Origin: Lentzea albida
Lineage (GTDB): Bacteria > Actinomycetota > Actinomycetes > Mycobacteriales > Pseudonocardiaceae
Direction: 5' to 3'
DNA length: 64,000 bases
Assembly: GCF_900111005.1 (NCBI RefSeq)
Contig: NZ_FOFV01000008.1
Coordinates: 1-64,000, forward strand
Shown: positions 1 through 6,930 of the stretch, one piece after another
Position numbering within the stretch: the first letter of the stretch is position 1
How the letters are laid out: each line of letters opens with the position of its first letter
Notes under the pieces: generated by a model
The model's database searches: none
Told to the model about the DNA's origin: nothing
The model's input: only the letters and a program-made list of their open reading frames with translations
Program-made: the position numbers and the translations under genes

Positions 1-1
1 C

Positions 2-427
2 CTCGGCGCCGTTGTACCCCAGCTGCACGATGCGCGTGCCGGCCTCCACCAGGCGGCGCAGCACCGCCTTCTCGGCAACGATCTCGGCGTAGTAACCGGC
101 GTTCGCGGCCGTGGGGACCGTCGCGATCAACGTGTGCAGGTACGGCGCACCGCCCACGCGCATCAGCTCGCCGCGGCGTTCGAGCTCCGCGGAGATGGTG
201 ATCGGGTCGGCGGGCTCACCCCGGCCGTACAGGTCGAGGATGCAGTCGTAGATCGCCTGGTGCGCCGGGCGGTAGAAGTCGTTGGGCGCGAGGGCCTCGA
301 TGACGTCGGCGACCGCGTCCTTGGACAGCAGCATGCCGCCGAGAACGGACTGCTCCGCAGCCAGGTCCTGGGGCGGCTGACGCTCGAATGCGGGTTCTGC
401 CATGCCCCGGTCGTCCACGAGCGCCAC
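2..427 (-). CDS. dnaB: Replicative DNA helicase DnaB, N-terminal part (cut by window edge)
   Basis: The hexameric 5'-3' helicase unwinds DNA at the replication fork. Only the first ~142 codons are inside the window. The N-terminal domain is recognisable from the residues after the start (RQPPQDLAAEQSVLGGMLLS, then DVIEALAPNDFYRPAHQ), typical of DnaB and of its interface with primase. The helicase core lies outside. I chose the GTG at 427, which has AGGGGTG about 8-10 nt upstream; an in-frame ATG at 403 (MAEPAFERQ) is the alternative start. The gene follows rplI on the same strand after a 520-bp non-coding gap rich in DnaA-box-like sites, which may affect its expression. Identity is secure; the exact start is not. 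Confidence 0.93.
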   Translation of the reverse strand, partial: MALVDDRGMAEPAFERQPPQDLAAEQSVLGGMLLSKDAVADVIEALAPNDFYRPAHQAIYDCILDLYGRGEPADPITISAELERRGELMRVGGAPYLHTLIATVPTAANAGYYAEIVAEKAVLRRLVEAGTRIVQLGYNGAE

Positions 428-591
428 TGCCGAATCACCCCTGCGAAGAAGTCGAGAGCCGGTGCCTGAGTCCCCTAGTTGTACCGCGCGGCACCGACAA
501 TTCCGGGCGGCCACGCTGTGCGATGGCGTCGCCCTGGCCGCGACGCTAGAGGGACCCGTCCGGAGCAAGCAAACCAGCGTGTGGATCGACC

Positions 592-804
592 TGTGGACAA
601 CTGGGGGACAACCTGTGGATGGTTGCTCACAGGGATCGCGACGCTGGGGACAACCTGTTGACAACCGGTGGAGTGACGGAAGTAACCCCAGATCAGAGGC
701 TGTGCACAAGTTGTGGAAGAAGTTGTGCGCCACACCCTCGGCGTGTCGCGGAAAACACCCTCTTCGGCGTGTCGCGCATGCGCCGAGCGTTGGATTTATC
801 CACA
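592..804. promoter_or_regulatory. Cluster of DnaA-box-like sites upstream of dnaB
   Basis: Two exact DnaA boxes are visible: TGTGGACAA at 592-600 and TTATCCACA at 796-804. One-mismatch copies are TGGGGACAA (645-653), TGTTGACAA (656-664) and TGTGCACAA (701-709). Weaker copies are at 614-622 and 712-720. The consensus TT(A/G)TCCACA is established for bacterial DnaA. Seven candidates in ~210 bp between replication-fork genes suggest DnaA binding, either to control dnaB or to titrate DnaA. This is inference; the classical oriC lies at dnaA-dnaN in actinobacteria. Confidence 0.55.
732..776. repeat. Direct repeat pair upstream of dnaB
   Basis: ACACCCTCGGCGTGTCGCG at 732-750 is repeated at 755-776 with only an inserted TTC after ACACCCTC. 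The two copies lie between DnaA-box-like sites and are 4 nt apart. Function is unknown; a protein-binding repeat or a small duplication are both possible. Confidence 0.6.
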
Positions 805-947
805 GGACGTGGACAGCGCGGCACTAGTCCGAACGAGCGAAAGCGCCACCCGCCCGGAGCATTCCGGACGGGCAGCGCTTCAGCGAACCGAACCGTGGGA
901 GAACCCCACCAACGAGTGGTGCGGCAGGCCCCACAAGATCGAAGGAC

Positions 948-1400
948 TTACTCGCCCGCCGTCACGACGAGCGGCAGGGCGACGGTGACCTCCGGGTGGA
1001 GGCGAACCGTCACCGAGTGCTTGCCGGTGGTCTTGATGTGACCCGGCAGCTCGATGGCGCGCTTGTCCAGGACCGGACCACCGGCGGACTTGACGGCAGC
1101 CGCCACGTCCGACGCGGTGACCGAGCCGAACAGCTTGGTGCTGCCGGCGGCGGCCTTGGCCTTGAGCTCCACGGAGAGGCCCTCGAGCGCGGCCTTGATC
1201 TCCTTGGCGTGGTCCAGGTCGCGCACGCGGCGGGTGTCCTGCGCGCGGGTGATGACCTGGATCTGCTTCTGCGCGCCGCGGGTCGCGACGATGGCGAAGC
1301 CGCGCGGGAGCAGGTAGTTGCGGCCGTAGCCGTCCTTGACCTCGACGATGTCGCCGGGCGCGCCAAGGCCGGAAACGTCAGCGGTGAGGATGAGCTTCAT
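948..1400 (-). CDS. rplI: 50S ribosomal protein bL9
   Basis: Component of the large ribosomal subunit near the L1 stalk base. The 150-residue product has the usual bL9 length. It shows the N-terminal RNA-binding motif ([11 protein letters not shown] at about residues 24-34), the long connecting helix and a C-terminal domain ending in [16 protein letters not shown]. It is the last gene of the rpsF-ssb-rpsR-rplI operon on the minus strand, 18 bp after rpsR, the same order as in M. tuberculosis. The ATG start at 1400 is preceded by GGGAACTCC-type purine-rich sequence. Confidence 0.97.
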   Translation of the reverse strand: MKLILTADVSGLGAPGDIVEVKDGYGRNYLLPRGFAIVATRGAQKQIQVITRAQDTRRVRDLDHAKEIKAALEGLSVELKAKAAAGSTKLFGSVTASDVAAAVKSAGGPVLDKRAIELPGHIKTTGKHSVTVRLHPEVTVALPLVVTAGE

Positions 1401-1418
1401 CGCAGGAGTTCCCTTCTC

Positions 1419-1658
1419 TTAGCGAGCGGTCGAGGTGTAGGGCAGCAGGGCCATCTCACGGGCGTTCTTCACGGCAACAGCGACGTCGCGCTGGTGCTGC
1501 GAGCAGTTGCCCGTGACGCGGCGGGCACGGATCTTGCCCCGGTCCGAGATGAACTTGCGGAGCAGCGTCGTGTCCTTGTAGTCGATCAGCGACGCGCTCT
1601 TGTCCTTGCAGAAGGCGCAGACCTTCTTCTTGGGCTTGCGCACAGGCGGCTTGGCCAT
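1419..1658 (-). CDS. rpsR: 30S ribosomal protein bS18 (zinc-binding C+ form)
   Basis: Small-subunit protein that binds 16S rRNA as a heterodimer with bS6. The 79-residue product keeps putative zinc ligands C14 and C17 (CAFC) and C52 with H55 (NCSQHQ). It is therefore the zinc-binding C+ paralogue, not the zinc-independent C- copy that many actinobacteria carry under Zur control. The core KFISDRGKI is diagnostic for S18. It sits 58 bp after ssb and 18 bp before rplI in the ribosomal operon. Confidence 0.97.
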   Translation of the reverse strand: MAKPPVRKPKKKVCAFCKDKSASLIDYKDTTLLRKFISDRGKIRARRVTGNCSQHQRDVAVAVKNAREMALLPYTSTAR

Positions 1659-1716
1659 GTGTCTCTAACTCCTGGTTACGCGGTGAATGAAGTACTGGGT
1701 GACCGGTGCACTCGGT

Positions 1717-2226
1717 CTAGAAGGGGGGCTCGTCGGCAAAGCCACCGGAGCCGGCCGGCGGGGCGGAACCCCACGGGTCGTCTGCCGGCGCGCCGCCGCC
1801 ACCGCCACGAGACTGCTGACCGCCGCCGCCGCCGAAGCCGCCGCCACCGCCGCCGTCTCCACGGCTGACCTTGTTGACCTTCGCGGTCGCGTAGCGCAGC
1901 GAGGGGCCGATCTCGTCGACCTCCAGCTCCACGACAGTGCGCTTCTCGCCTTCCTTCGTCTCGAAGGAACGCTGGCGCAACCGTCCGGAGACGAGCACTC
2001 GCGAACCGCGGGTGAGCGACTCGGCCACGTTCTCGGCGACCTGCCGCCACACGTTGCACCGCAGGAACAGCGCTTCACCGTCCTTCCACTCGCCGGACTG
2101 GCGGTCGAAGGTGCGGGGCGTGGAGGCGACCGTGAAGGACGCCACCGCGGCACCGCTCTGGGTGAAGCGGAGTTCGGGGTCGGCAGTCAGGTTCCCGACC
2201 ACCGTGATCGTCGTCTCACCAGCCAT
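1717..2226 (-). CDS. ssb: Single-stranded DNA-binding protein SSB
   Basis: Homotetrameric protein that coats single-stranded DNA during replication, repair and recombination. The 169-residue product has an N-terminal OB fold (about residues 1-115, with [11 protein letters not shown] and [14 protein letters not shown]). A glycine-rich low-complexity linker covers about 124-155. The acidic C-terminal tip is DEPPF, the partner-docking motif seen in actinobacteria. It lies between rpsF and rpsR in the operon, spaced 29 and 58 bp. This is the housekeeping copy judging by context. Confidence 0.97.
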   Translation of the reverse strand: MAGETTITVVGNLTADPELRFTQSGAAVASFTVASTPRTFDRQSGEWKDGEALFLRCNVWRQVAENVAESLTRGSRVLVSGRLRQRSFETKEGEKRTVVELEVDEIGPSLRYATAKVNKVSRGDGGGGGGFGGGGGQQSRGGGGGAPADDPWGSAPPAGSGGFADEPPF

Positions 2227-2255
2227 GTCTTGGGAGCTCCCCTAATCGAGGTTCG

Positions 2256-2564
2256 TCAGGCCTTGGCGGCCGACTTGGCGGGCTCGCGGCGCAGGACCTT
2301 CGTCCGGAGCACCGTCTCCTGCAGACCGAGCTGGCGGTCCAGTTCCTTCACCGCGTCCGGCGTCGAGGTCAGGTCGAGCACGGCGTAGATGCCTTCGCTG
2401 CTCTTGTTGATCTCGAAGCTCAACCGGCGCTTGCCCCACACCTCGACCTTCTCAACGTTTCCGCCCGTGGTGCGGATGACGTTGAGGAACGTGTCGAGAG
2501 ACGGCGCGATCGTGCGCTCGTCGAGACTGGGGTCGAGGATGACCATCACTTCGTAATGACGCAT
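2256..2564 (-). CDS. rpsF: 30S ribosomal protein bS6
   Basis: Binds 16S rRNA together with bS18. The protein begins [18 protein letters not shown] and contains [10 protein letters not shown] and [18 protein letters not shown], all characteristic of actinobacterial S6, with a short Ala/Lys tail. I place the start at ATG 2564, the family start, with GGAGG 12 nt upstream. An in-frame GTG at 2573 would leave only 3 nt after GGAGG. It is the first gene of the operon and carries a short 5' leader with a stable hairpin. Confidence 0.96.
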   Translation of the reverse strand: MRHYEVMVILDPSLDERTIAPSLDTFLNVIRTTGGNVEKVEVWGKRRLSFEINKSSEGIYAVLDLTSTPDAVKELDRQLGLQETVLRTKVLRREPAKSAAKA

Positions 2565-2593
2565 GAGGACCACTCACCTCCTGTGGACTCGCG

Positions 2594-2612
2594 GCCACGG
2601 GCTCTCCGTGGC
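2594..2612 (-). promoter_or_regulatory. Candidate S6:S18 leader hairpin before rpsF
   Basis: In the rpsF 5' leader (minus strand) a 7-bp perfect stem, GCCACGG pairing with CCGTGGC, closes a 5-nt loop. Leaders of rpsF operons in many bacteria carry a structure bound by the S6:S18 complex for autoregulation. The presence of a stable hairpin with CCG in the right place fits, but the bulged CCG of the described motif was not established. Confidence 0.3.
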
Positions 2613-2665
2613 AGGAGGGTCGTCGCGTCAGCAACTGACAAAGGTTAACAGAGCGCGTCCGGTGA

Positions 2666-3601
2666 CTACGCAGGGGTGCGGCGGAGCACCCAGGTCCGGA
2701 CCAGCGCGCCCGTGACCAGCGCCAGCATCAGCACCGCGACCAGCACCGGAGCGCCGACGCCGCCGGGTCCGGAGAGCCTGGGCAGCGCCGTCGCGCGACC
2801 GGCGGCCTGCACCGAGTCGCCCTCGACGCCGGTGCCGCTGGACGCGCGGGGCACCTGCGAGCCGTACCGCACGCCGGGCGACGGCGAGTACAGGCCGGGC
2901 ATCGCGAACGGCAGCGAGCCGTAGCTGAACAGCGGCACGCGGCCGAAGTTCGCGCCGATCGGGTAGAGCGAGAAGTCGCGGTTGCTCGGCGCGCCCGCGC
3001 CGACACCGGGAACGCCGGGCTGGGTACCGGGCTGCTGCGTGCCGGGGTTGGTGCCGGGCTGCGGCTGGGGCTGCTGGGCGGGGGGCTTCGGCGCGCCCGG
3101 GACCGCTCCGACCGCCTGCTGGGAGGCGTCGGCGAGTCCCCTGGACGTGTCCTGGACCGGGGCCGCGACCTGGTTGACGGCGACGACGGTCACGGAGCAC
3201 CCGCCCGTCAGCGTCGCGCGGACGGTCTTGTCGAGCGTGCCGAGGATCGGCCCGAGCAGCGGGATCTTGTTGACCTCGACCATGACGGCGTTCGCGATCG
3301 TGCCACCGCTGATGGTCGTGGTGCCGACCTGCACCGCACCGATCGGAATGGGCTTGACCTGCGAGAACGCCTGCTTGAACGGCTCGGCGAGCGGTGGTCC
3401 CAGCACGGGGACGGCGCGCACGAGGTCCGTGATCGGCTGCGTCACGGCGGCGGGACTGAGGGAGACAGGAGTGCCGGGCGCGCCCTGCACGGTGGTGGCA
3501 CAGCTGCCGACCACGATGGGATCAGCCGCGTGCGCGACCCCGCCCACCGAAGCGGACGCCAGGGCCAGCAGCGCCGTGGCGGCGACGCTCATCAGCCTCA
3601 T
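2666..3601 (-). CDS. Secreted, C-terminally membrane-anchored protein of unknown function
   Basis: I do not recognise a family. The 311-residue product begins with a clear signal peptide (MRLMSVAATALLALASASVG, cleavage likely after AHA). A ~130-residue region follows with a Cys pair (SCATTV ... GGCSVTV). Residues about 180-215 are rich in Pro, Gln, Gly and Thr. A C-terminal hydrophobic segment (VLVAVLMLALVTGALV) is followed by RTWVLRR. This layout predicts an extracytoplasmic protein anchored by its C-terminus. AGGAAAGGGG lies just upstream of the ATG. It is upstream of and co-directional with rpsF, but an independent unit seems likely. Confidence 0.85.
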   Translation of the reverse strand: MRLMSVAATALLALASASVGGVAHAADPIVVGSCATTVQGAPGTPVSLSPAAVTQPITDLVRAVPVLGPPLAEPFKQAFSQVKPIPIGAVQVGTTTISGGTIANAVMVEVNKIPLLGPILGTLDKTVRATLTGGCSVTVVAVNQVAAPVQDTSRGLADASQQAVGAVPGAPKPPAQQPQPQPGTNPGTQQPGTQPGVPGVGAGAPSNRDFSLYPIGANFGRVPLFSYGSLPFAMPGLYSPSPGVRYGSQVPRASSGTGVEGDSVQAAGRATALPRLSGPGGVGAPVLVAVLMLALVTGALVRTWVLRRTPA

Positions 3602-3732
3602 GCGAACCCCTTTCCTACTCTCAAGTAACGACCGTAGGTCCTGGTGGTGACGCGAACCAGTCCCAGTTTTCGCAATTACTCCTATCGGCGGCGGCTGCGA
3701 TCGCGTTGCGGACGCCGACTACCCTCCTGCGT

Positions 3733-4503
3733 ATGCGCATCGGGGCCCATGTACGCGACGACGACCCGGTCGGCGCCGCGGCCGAACGCGGGGCCGAGGT
3801 CGTCCAGTTCTTCCTGTCGGATCCCCAGGGCTGGAAGAAGCCGAAACCTCATCCGCAGACGGAGGCCCTGCTCGCTTCCGATCTCGAGGTGTTCGTCCAC
3901 GCCCCGTACATGATCAACATCGCGTCGCTGAACAACAAGATCCGGATCCCGTCCCGCAAGAACGTGGTCCAGCACGCGGAGGCCGCCGCGACCGTCGGCG
4001 CCAAGGGCCTGATCGTGCACGGCGGCCACGTCACCAAGGGCGAGGACCCGGCGGAGGGCTTCGCGAACTGGCGCAAGTTCTTCGAGCGCCAGGTCGCCGA
4101 GGGCGGCTTCGCGGTCCCGGTCCTGATCGAGAACACCGCGGGCGGCGACGGCGCCATGGCCCGCACCTTCGACTCCCTGAAGCTGCTCTGGGACGCGGTC
4201 GGCGAGTTCGGCGCGGGCTTCTGCCTCGACACCTGCCACGCGTTCGCCGCCGGCGAGGACCTGGTCGGCATCGTCGATCGGGTGAAAGCGATCACCGGGC
4301 GGATCGACCTCGTGCACCTCAACAGCTCGCGCGACGAGTTCGGTTCCTCGCGCGACCGGCACGACAACATCAGGACTGGCACGATCGACGCGGACCAGCT
4401 GGCGGCCGTGGTCGCCACCGCCGGATGCCCGGTCGTGGTGGAGACACCGGACGAGGGCCAGGCGGACGACATCGCCTTCCTGCGCGACCACGCCGGCCGG
4501 TGA
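3733..4503 (+). CDS. nfo: Deoxyribonuclease IV / endonuclease IV-type AP endonuclease
   Basis: Cleaves the phosphodiester bond 5' to abasic sites in base-excision repair. The 256-residue product is a TIM-barrel of the xylose-isomerase-like family with the metal ligands in order: H56 (HAPYMIN), H96 (HGGH), E133 (IENTAG), D166 and H169 (LDTCH), H195 (HLNSS), D208 and H210 (DRHDN), E237 (VETP). I chose ATG 3733 (MRIGAHV), the family start; the 27 nt upstream that are also open are not conserved-looking. Its stop overlaps the start of the downstream membrane glycosyltransferase gene (GTGA), indicating translational coupling. Confidence 0.95.
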   Translation: MRIGAHVRDDDPVGAAAERGAEVVQFFLSDPQGWKKPKPHPQTEALLASDLEVFVHAPYMINIASLNNKIRIPSRKNVVQHAEAAATVGAKGLIVHGGHVTKGEDPAEGFANWRKFFERQVAEGGFAVPVLIENTAGGDGAMARTFDSLKLLWDAVGEFGAGFCLDTCHAFAAGEDLVGIVDRVKAITGRIDLVHLNSSRDEFGSSRDRHDNIRTGTIDADQLAAVVATAGCPVVVETPDEGQADDIAFLRDHAGR

Positions 4504-5903
4504 ACACCGTGCACGAGGTGGTGAGCGTGACGCCCGAGCGAGGCGACGGCGGGCGTTCCACGAACCGCTTCGGCAGCGCCGCTCTCGTCGTGCTCGTGCT
4601 CCTGTGCGGGCTCACCCTGCTGCTCGGCTTCATCAACAAGGACCGCTGCACCGGTCCCGCTTTCGACCAGTGGGGCCGCACGCAGCCCGACTACGACGAG
4701 CGCAACAAGCAGGACGTCTGCTACTCCGACATCCAGCACCTCTGGATCGGGCGCGACATCGACCGCCACGTCTTCCCGTACGTGGACGGCAACATCAACG
4801 AGCAGGGCATCCTGATCGGGGGCTCGGTCGAGTACCCGGTGCTCTCCGGCCTGCTCATCTGGGCGGGCGCGATCTTCGCGCACAACGACGCGGAGTACCT
4901 GCTCTACTCGTCGCTGCTGATGGCGCCGTTCGGCCTGCTCACGGGCTGGATGCTGGGCAAGCTCGCCCGCTGGCGCGCCCTGCTGTGGGCGATCGGGCCA
5001 CCGCTGGTCCTGTACGCGTTCCACAACTGGGACCTGCCCGTGGTCCTCTGCTCGGTCGCCGCGGTCTTCGTCGTCCACCGGTGGAACAGACCGCTGGTCG
5101 AACGGGCCACGGTGGCGTCCGTGCTGCTCGGTCTCGGGTTCGCGTTCAAGGTCTACCCGGCGGCTTTCGTGCTGCCGCTGATGCTCTTCGTCGCCACCGG
5201 CGGCTGGCGCGGCCAGGAGATGCCGGACGGCAAGAAGGTCGACGTCGCCGGCGCGGTGAAGGTCGGGCTCGCCTCGATCATCACGGTCGTGCTGGTGAAC
5301 GTGCCGTTCGCGATCGCGGGGTACGACGGCTGGGCGGCGTCGTTCGAGTTCCAGGGGCTGCGCCGGGTCGACATCACCACGAACTCGATCTGGTACTGGG
5401 GCCTGCGGCCGTTCATCGGCGACGACGCGATGCAGTCGCTGGTCGGCGTGATCTCGCCGATCACGATCCTCATCTCGTTCGCGATCGCCGCCGGTTACGG
5501 CTGGATGCGGTTCCGGCGCGAGGGCAGCTACCCGTGGATCGCGGTGTCCGGCGCGATGCTGTGCGGGTTCATGCTGCTGCACAAGGTCCACTCGCCGCAG
5601 TACACGCTGTGGCTGGTGCCGTTTCTCGTGCTGCTGCGCGTGCGGCTGATGTGGGCGTTCGCCTACTTCGTGGTCGACCTGGCCATGGGCATCGGCATCT
5701 TCCGGTGGTTCTGGGCGATCGAGTTCGGCCAGCCGGCGGGGATCTACGACAGCTTCTCCGCGCAGGCCGTGATGATCGGCGTGTGGGGCCGTGCCGCGTT
5801 GCTCGTGGCGCTGTTCGTCGTGTTCCTGAAGTCGGCGGACGTCACCGAGGACGACCGCGAAGACCTGAAATTCCTCCGCGGAGACGTAGCAGCGCGGCGC
5901 TGA
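4500..5903 (+). CDS. GT87-type polytopic membrane glycosyltransferase
   Basis: Predicted polyprenyl-phosphate-sugar-dependent glycosyltransferase of the GT87/DUF2029 group, acting on the outer face of the membrane in envelope glycan synthesis. About 467 residues with roughly ten hydrophobic segments. The first extracytoplasmic loop contains conserved acidic/aromatic motifs (CYSDIQHLWIGRDID, EYPVLSGLL), and the late motif HKVHSPQYTLWLVPF is typical of the family. GTG 4500 overlaps the nfo stop by 4 nt; GTG 4527, with GAGGTGGTGAG upstream, is an alternative. A paralogue lies at 6842-8455. The position next to ponA matches M. tuberculosis Rv0051. Sugar specificity cannot be read from the sequence. 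Confidence 0.85.
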   Translation: MNTVHEVVSVTPERGDGGRSTNRFGSAALVVLVLLCGLTLLLGFINKDRCTGPAFDQWGRTQPDYDERNKQDVCYSDIQHLWIGRDIDRHVFPYVDGNINEQGILIGGSVEYPVLSGLLIWAGAIFAHNDAEYLLYSSLLMAPFGLLTGWMLGKLARWRALLWAIGPPLVLYAFHNWDLPVVLCSVAAVFVVHRWNRPLVERATVASVLLGLGFAFKVYPAAFVLPLMLFVATGGWRGQEMPDGKKVDVAGAVKVGLASIITVVLVNVPFAIAGYDGWAASFEFQGLRRVDITTNSIWYWGLRPFIGDDAMQSLVGVISPITILISFAIAAGYGWMRFRREGSYPWIAVSGAMLCGFMLLHKVHSPQYTLWLVPFLVLLRVRLMWAFAYFVVDLAMGIGIFRWFWAIEFGQPAGIYDSFSAQAVMIGVWGRAALLVALFVVFLKSADVTEDDREDLKFLRGDVAARR

Positions 5904-5922
5904 TCGGCAGCACACTCCACCC

Positions 5923-6930
5923 GTGAGGGTGATCATCGTGCTGGCGTTGCTGCTGGCCTGCGGTGCCTCCGGCGTGCCCGTGCGATCGGAGGTGGTCCGC
6001 TGGCTGCCCGTGTGGCAGGCCGTGCCGACCCTCTCGGCCTCCGTGCCCGACCAGAGCGTGCGCACGACGGTCGACCTCGCGGCGGGCGGCACCTCGGTCC
6101 GGGTGCGCCTGTCGAACCTGATGGGCACCAGGCCCGTCCGCGTCGAGCAGGTCACCGTCACGGCCGGCGGCCAGACGCGGCAGCTCACGTTCGGCCGGTC
6201 CCGCGCCGTCACGATCAGGGCCCGCGCCGAGGTCTACAGCGACGCCGTGTTGCTCGCGGTCACCAAGACGCTCGAGATCAGCACGTACACCCCGGCGGGC
6301 ACGCCGTGCCAGGCCCGTGCGCATCGCACGATCACCTCGACGCGTGAGCAGATCTGCCTCGTCTCGGCGGTCGAGGTCGCGGGCTTCACCGCGCCGGGGG
6401 CCGTGGTGATGTTCGGCGACTCGATCACCGAGGGCTGGTACGAGAACACCTGGCCGTCGTTGGTCCAGAGCGACTACGCGGTCCTGAACGCCGGCATCAA
6501 CGGCAACGGCGTGGTGCTGGGCAACGCGCCGATGGTCCTCCGTGTGGGCCGTGACGTCCTCTTCAGCAAAGAAGTGCGCAAGGTCGTGCTGCTCGGCGGC
6601 ATCAACGACATCCAGAACGGCGTCAACGCCGCGAACGTCATCGCCGGCATCCGCACGGTCCAGCTGCGGTGCCGCCAGGAGGGTGTGGAGTTCCACGTCG
6701 GCACCATCACGCCGTGGCGCGGCTGGTCGGCCTGGACCGAGGAACGGGAACGGCAGCGGCAGGAGGTGAACGCGTGGATCCGCGCCACCTTCCCCGGCGC
6801 CATCGACTTCGACAGGGCCGTGCGCGACCCCGCCGACCCGCTCAGACTGCGTCCGGAGTTCGACTCCGGTGATCACCTGCACCCGAACGGGACCGCATTC
6901 GGTGCGATGGCTCGCCTCGTGAGGGTGTGA
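5923..6930 (+). CDS. Secreted SGNH/GDSL-family hydrolase
   Basis: Esterase or deacetylase of the SGNH fold. The 335-residue product has an N-terminal signal sequence (VIIVLALLLACGAS; C13 could be a lipid-modified cysteine, though the match to a lipobox is weak). A ~130-residue beta-rich domain follows, then the catalytic SGNH domain. Visible catalytic residues are the nucleophile S167 (GDSITEG), the GxN block around N196-N228 (GGINDIQ) and the D317-x-x-H320 dyad (DHLHPNG). It follows the GT87 gene by 19 bp, so it may deacylate or modify the same envelope glycan. Its last 89 bp overlap the end of the opposing GT87 gene, and the catalytic D/H dyad lies inside the overlap. Confidence 0.85.
   Translation: MRVIIVLALLLACGASGVPVRSEVVRWLPVWQAVPTLSASVPDQSVRTTVDLAAGGTSVRVRLSNLMGTRPVRVEQVTVTAGGQTRQLTFGRSRAVTIRARAEVYSDAVLLAVTKTLEISTYTPAGTPCQARAHRTITSTREQICLVSAVEVAGFTAPGAVVMFGDSITEGWYENTWPSLVQSDYAVLNAGINGNGVVLGNAPMVLRVGRDVLFSKEVRKVVLLGGINDIQNGVNAANVIAGIRTVQLRCRQEGVEFHVGTITPWRGWSAWTEERERQRQEVNAWIRATFPGAIDFDRAVRDPADPLRLRPEFDSGDHLHPNGTAFGAMARLVRV

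Larger units (their letters stand above)
428..947. other. 520-bp non-coding interval between rplI and dnaB
   Basis: No convincing gene is present on either strand; the short open frames have no ribosome binding site or protein-like composition. What it holds is a set of DnaA-box-like 9-mers between 592 and 804 and a pair of near-identical direct repeats at 732-776. It follows the rplI stop and precedes dnaB, so it must also contain any rplI terminator and the dnaB promoter, but I could not pick out either with confidence. Confidence 0.7.

Noticed and set aside
592-804. Calling this interval oriC
   Set aside because: There are DnaA boxes, but dnaA and dnaN are not adjacent and no AT-rich unwinding element is seen. 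Regulation or titration is safer.
3849-6212. 787-codon open frame opposite nfo and the GT87 gene
   Set aside because: Arg/Asp/His/Glu-rich product without fold; both plus-strand genes are well supported.
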